Positions 63,301 to 64,000 of a stretch of DNA of 64,000 bases are shown here, one piece after another. The notes beneath the pieces were generated by a model. That model did not search any database and was not told the DNA's origin. It saw nothing but the letters and a program-made list of their open reading frames with translations. The stretch spans positions 186,001 through 250,000 of the forward strand of contig NZ_NJIX01000004.1 of NCBI RefSeq assembly GCF_002209485.1. The letters are read 5' to 3'. This DNA is from Achromobacter sp. HZ34 (GTDB taxonomy: Bacteria > Pseudomonadota > Gammaproteobacteria > Burkholderiales > Burkholderiaceae_B). Both the position numbers and the translations under genes were made by a program. Each line of letters starts with the position of its first letter. Positions within the stretch are counted from its first letter, which is position 1.

Positions 63301-64000
63301 TCACGCGGCCTGGTCCGCTTCCAGCTGCTCCCACCCTTGCAACATGGCTTCCCATGCCCGGGGGTCCAGGCGCCGCACGCCGGTGGCCAGTGAGCCGTCC
63401 GGGTACAGCTTCAGCCAGCGATAGCCGGGCGCACTGGTATCCATGCGATGGCGGCCATCGCGGATGGTGAACTGGAAGCAGGTGGACGGCGAGGCCAGCA
63501 GGCGCATATTGCCGCGCCGGCGATCGAATTCCTGATGCACGTGGCCCCAAAGCAGGACACGGATATTGCGCCAGCGGCCCAGGTGGCGGAACAGTTCGGT
63601 GGCGTTGTCCAGCATCATGGTGTCGTGCCAGTCCGGCGTCATGGGCACGGCATTGTGATGCAGGGCCACCAGCACCGGCCGCGGCCCCGCGCTGGCGGCG
63701 GCGGTATCCAGCACTTCCAGCTGGTGGCGGTCCAGATGGCCGGCATTGGAACCGCTTACCGTGGAGTTCAACGCGATGACGCGCCAGGCGCCTACATCGG
63801 TCACCGGCTTGGCCCAGTGGCCCAGGGTGCGCGTCAGCATGGCGGGTGAATCATGATTGCCGGGCAGGCAGCGCACGGGCAAACCCAGTTCGCCCACCAC
63901 GCGGGCGAAGCGGCGGTAGGCCGGCTCGCTGCCGTCCTGGGAAAGGTCGCCCGTTGCCAGCACCAGGTCGGCATCGCCATGTTCACGGTGGATCTGGTCC
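63301..64000 (-). CDS. cpdA: 3',5'-cyclic-AMP phosphodiesterase, CpdA-like (5' end outside window)
   Basis: At least 232 residues; the start lies beyond the window. Metallophosphoesterase motifs LATGDLSQDGSEPAYRRF, PGNHD, LHHNAVP and LLWGHVHQEFD are in CpdA order. The C-terminal RLLASPSTCFQFTIRDG and APGYRWLKLYPDGSLATGVRRL match E. coli CpdA closely, which separates it from the GpdQ-like enzyme at 2.1-2.9 kb. The N-terminal DxH motif is not yet reached. Confidence 0.88.
   Translation of the reverse strand, partial: DQIHREHGDADLVLATGDLSQDGSEPAYRRFARVVGELGLPVRCLPGNHDSPAMLTRTLGHWAKPVTDVGAWRVIALNSTVSGSNAGHLDRHQLEVLDTAAASAGPRPVLVALHHNAVPMTPDWHDTMMLDNATELFRHLGRWRNIRVLLWGHVHQEFDRRRGNMRLLASPSTCFQFTIRDGRHRMDTSAPGYRWLKLYPDGSLATGVRRLDPRAWEAMLQGWEQLEADQAA

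Overview
This is a GC-rich, gene-dense chromosomal window from a betaproteobacterium. Gene content and order fit the Alcaligenaceae (Bordetella/Achromobacter group): a long run from mla through bolA and the his genes to tat, petABC next to sspA-sspB, gltBD, short-form HisG and single-function HisB. The assignment rests on protein recognition and gene order; no database search was run. Most of the window is core housekeeping DNA. I see no prophage, integron, CRISPR array or intact insertion sequence.

Layout. 1-7.3 kb (+): the end of one ABC importer (two permeases and an ATPase), a GpdQ-like phosphodiesterase, and a UgpCBAE-type glycerol-3-phosphate importer; together they look like a module for taking up and cleaving phosphodiesters. 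7.4-9.6 kb (-): leuA behind a leader peptide with four rare CTA leucine codons. 9.7-15.1 kb: a membrane protein, rpoN, bfd with a Fur box, a small RhuM-like gene remnant, a divergent LysR/EamA pair, and bfr. 15.2-24.5 kb: prfC, a LysE exporter, an RhlE-type helicase, a YdgA-like protein, a HAD phosphatase, an MFS transporter and small unknowns. 25.2-28.3 kb: an overlapping DUF2868 membrane protein and DUF3482 GTPase pair, then tRNA-Thr. 28.4-32.6 kb (-): petABC-sspA-sspB. 32.7-35.6 kb: mscL, a Nif3-like protein, a DegS-like protease and an XRE regulator.

35.7-50.9 kb is one uninterrupted minus-strand block, read as mlaFEDAC - yadGH - bolA - hisGDCBHAFIE - HIT - tatABC, with many ATGA stop/start overlaps. 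It joins lipid asymmetry maintenance, histidine synthesis and twin-arginine export. murA and mlaB, often in this neighbourhood in relatives, are not here. 51-59 kb (-): a split chromate transporter pair, then gltBD. 59.2-64 kb: a RAYT-family protein that has lost its catalytic residues, S-formylglutathione hydrolase, an unknown membrane protein, rpoH behind a near-perfect CIRCE operator, a structured region that may encode a small RNA, and the 3' part of a CpdA-type cAMP phosphodiesterase running off the window.

The most interesting signals are regulatory: the leuA leader peptide, the CIRCE-controlled rpoH, the candidate CU-loop RNA downstream of rpoH, the inactive RAYT with a palindrome beside it, and the uncharacterised DUF2868/DUF3482 membrane-GTPase pair.
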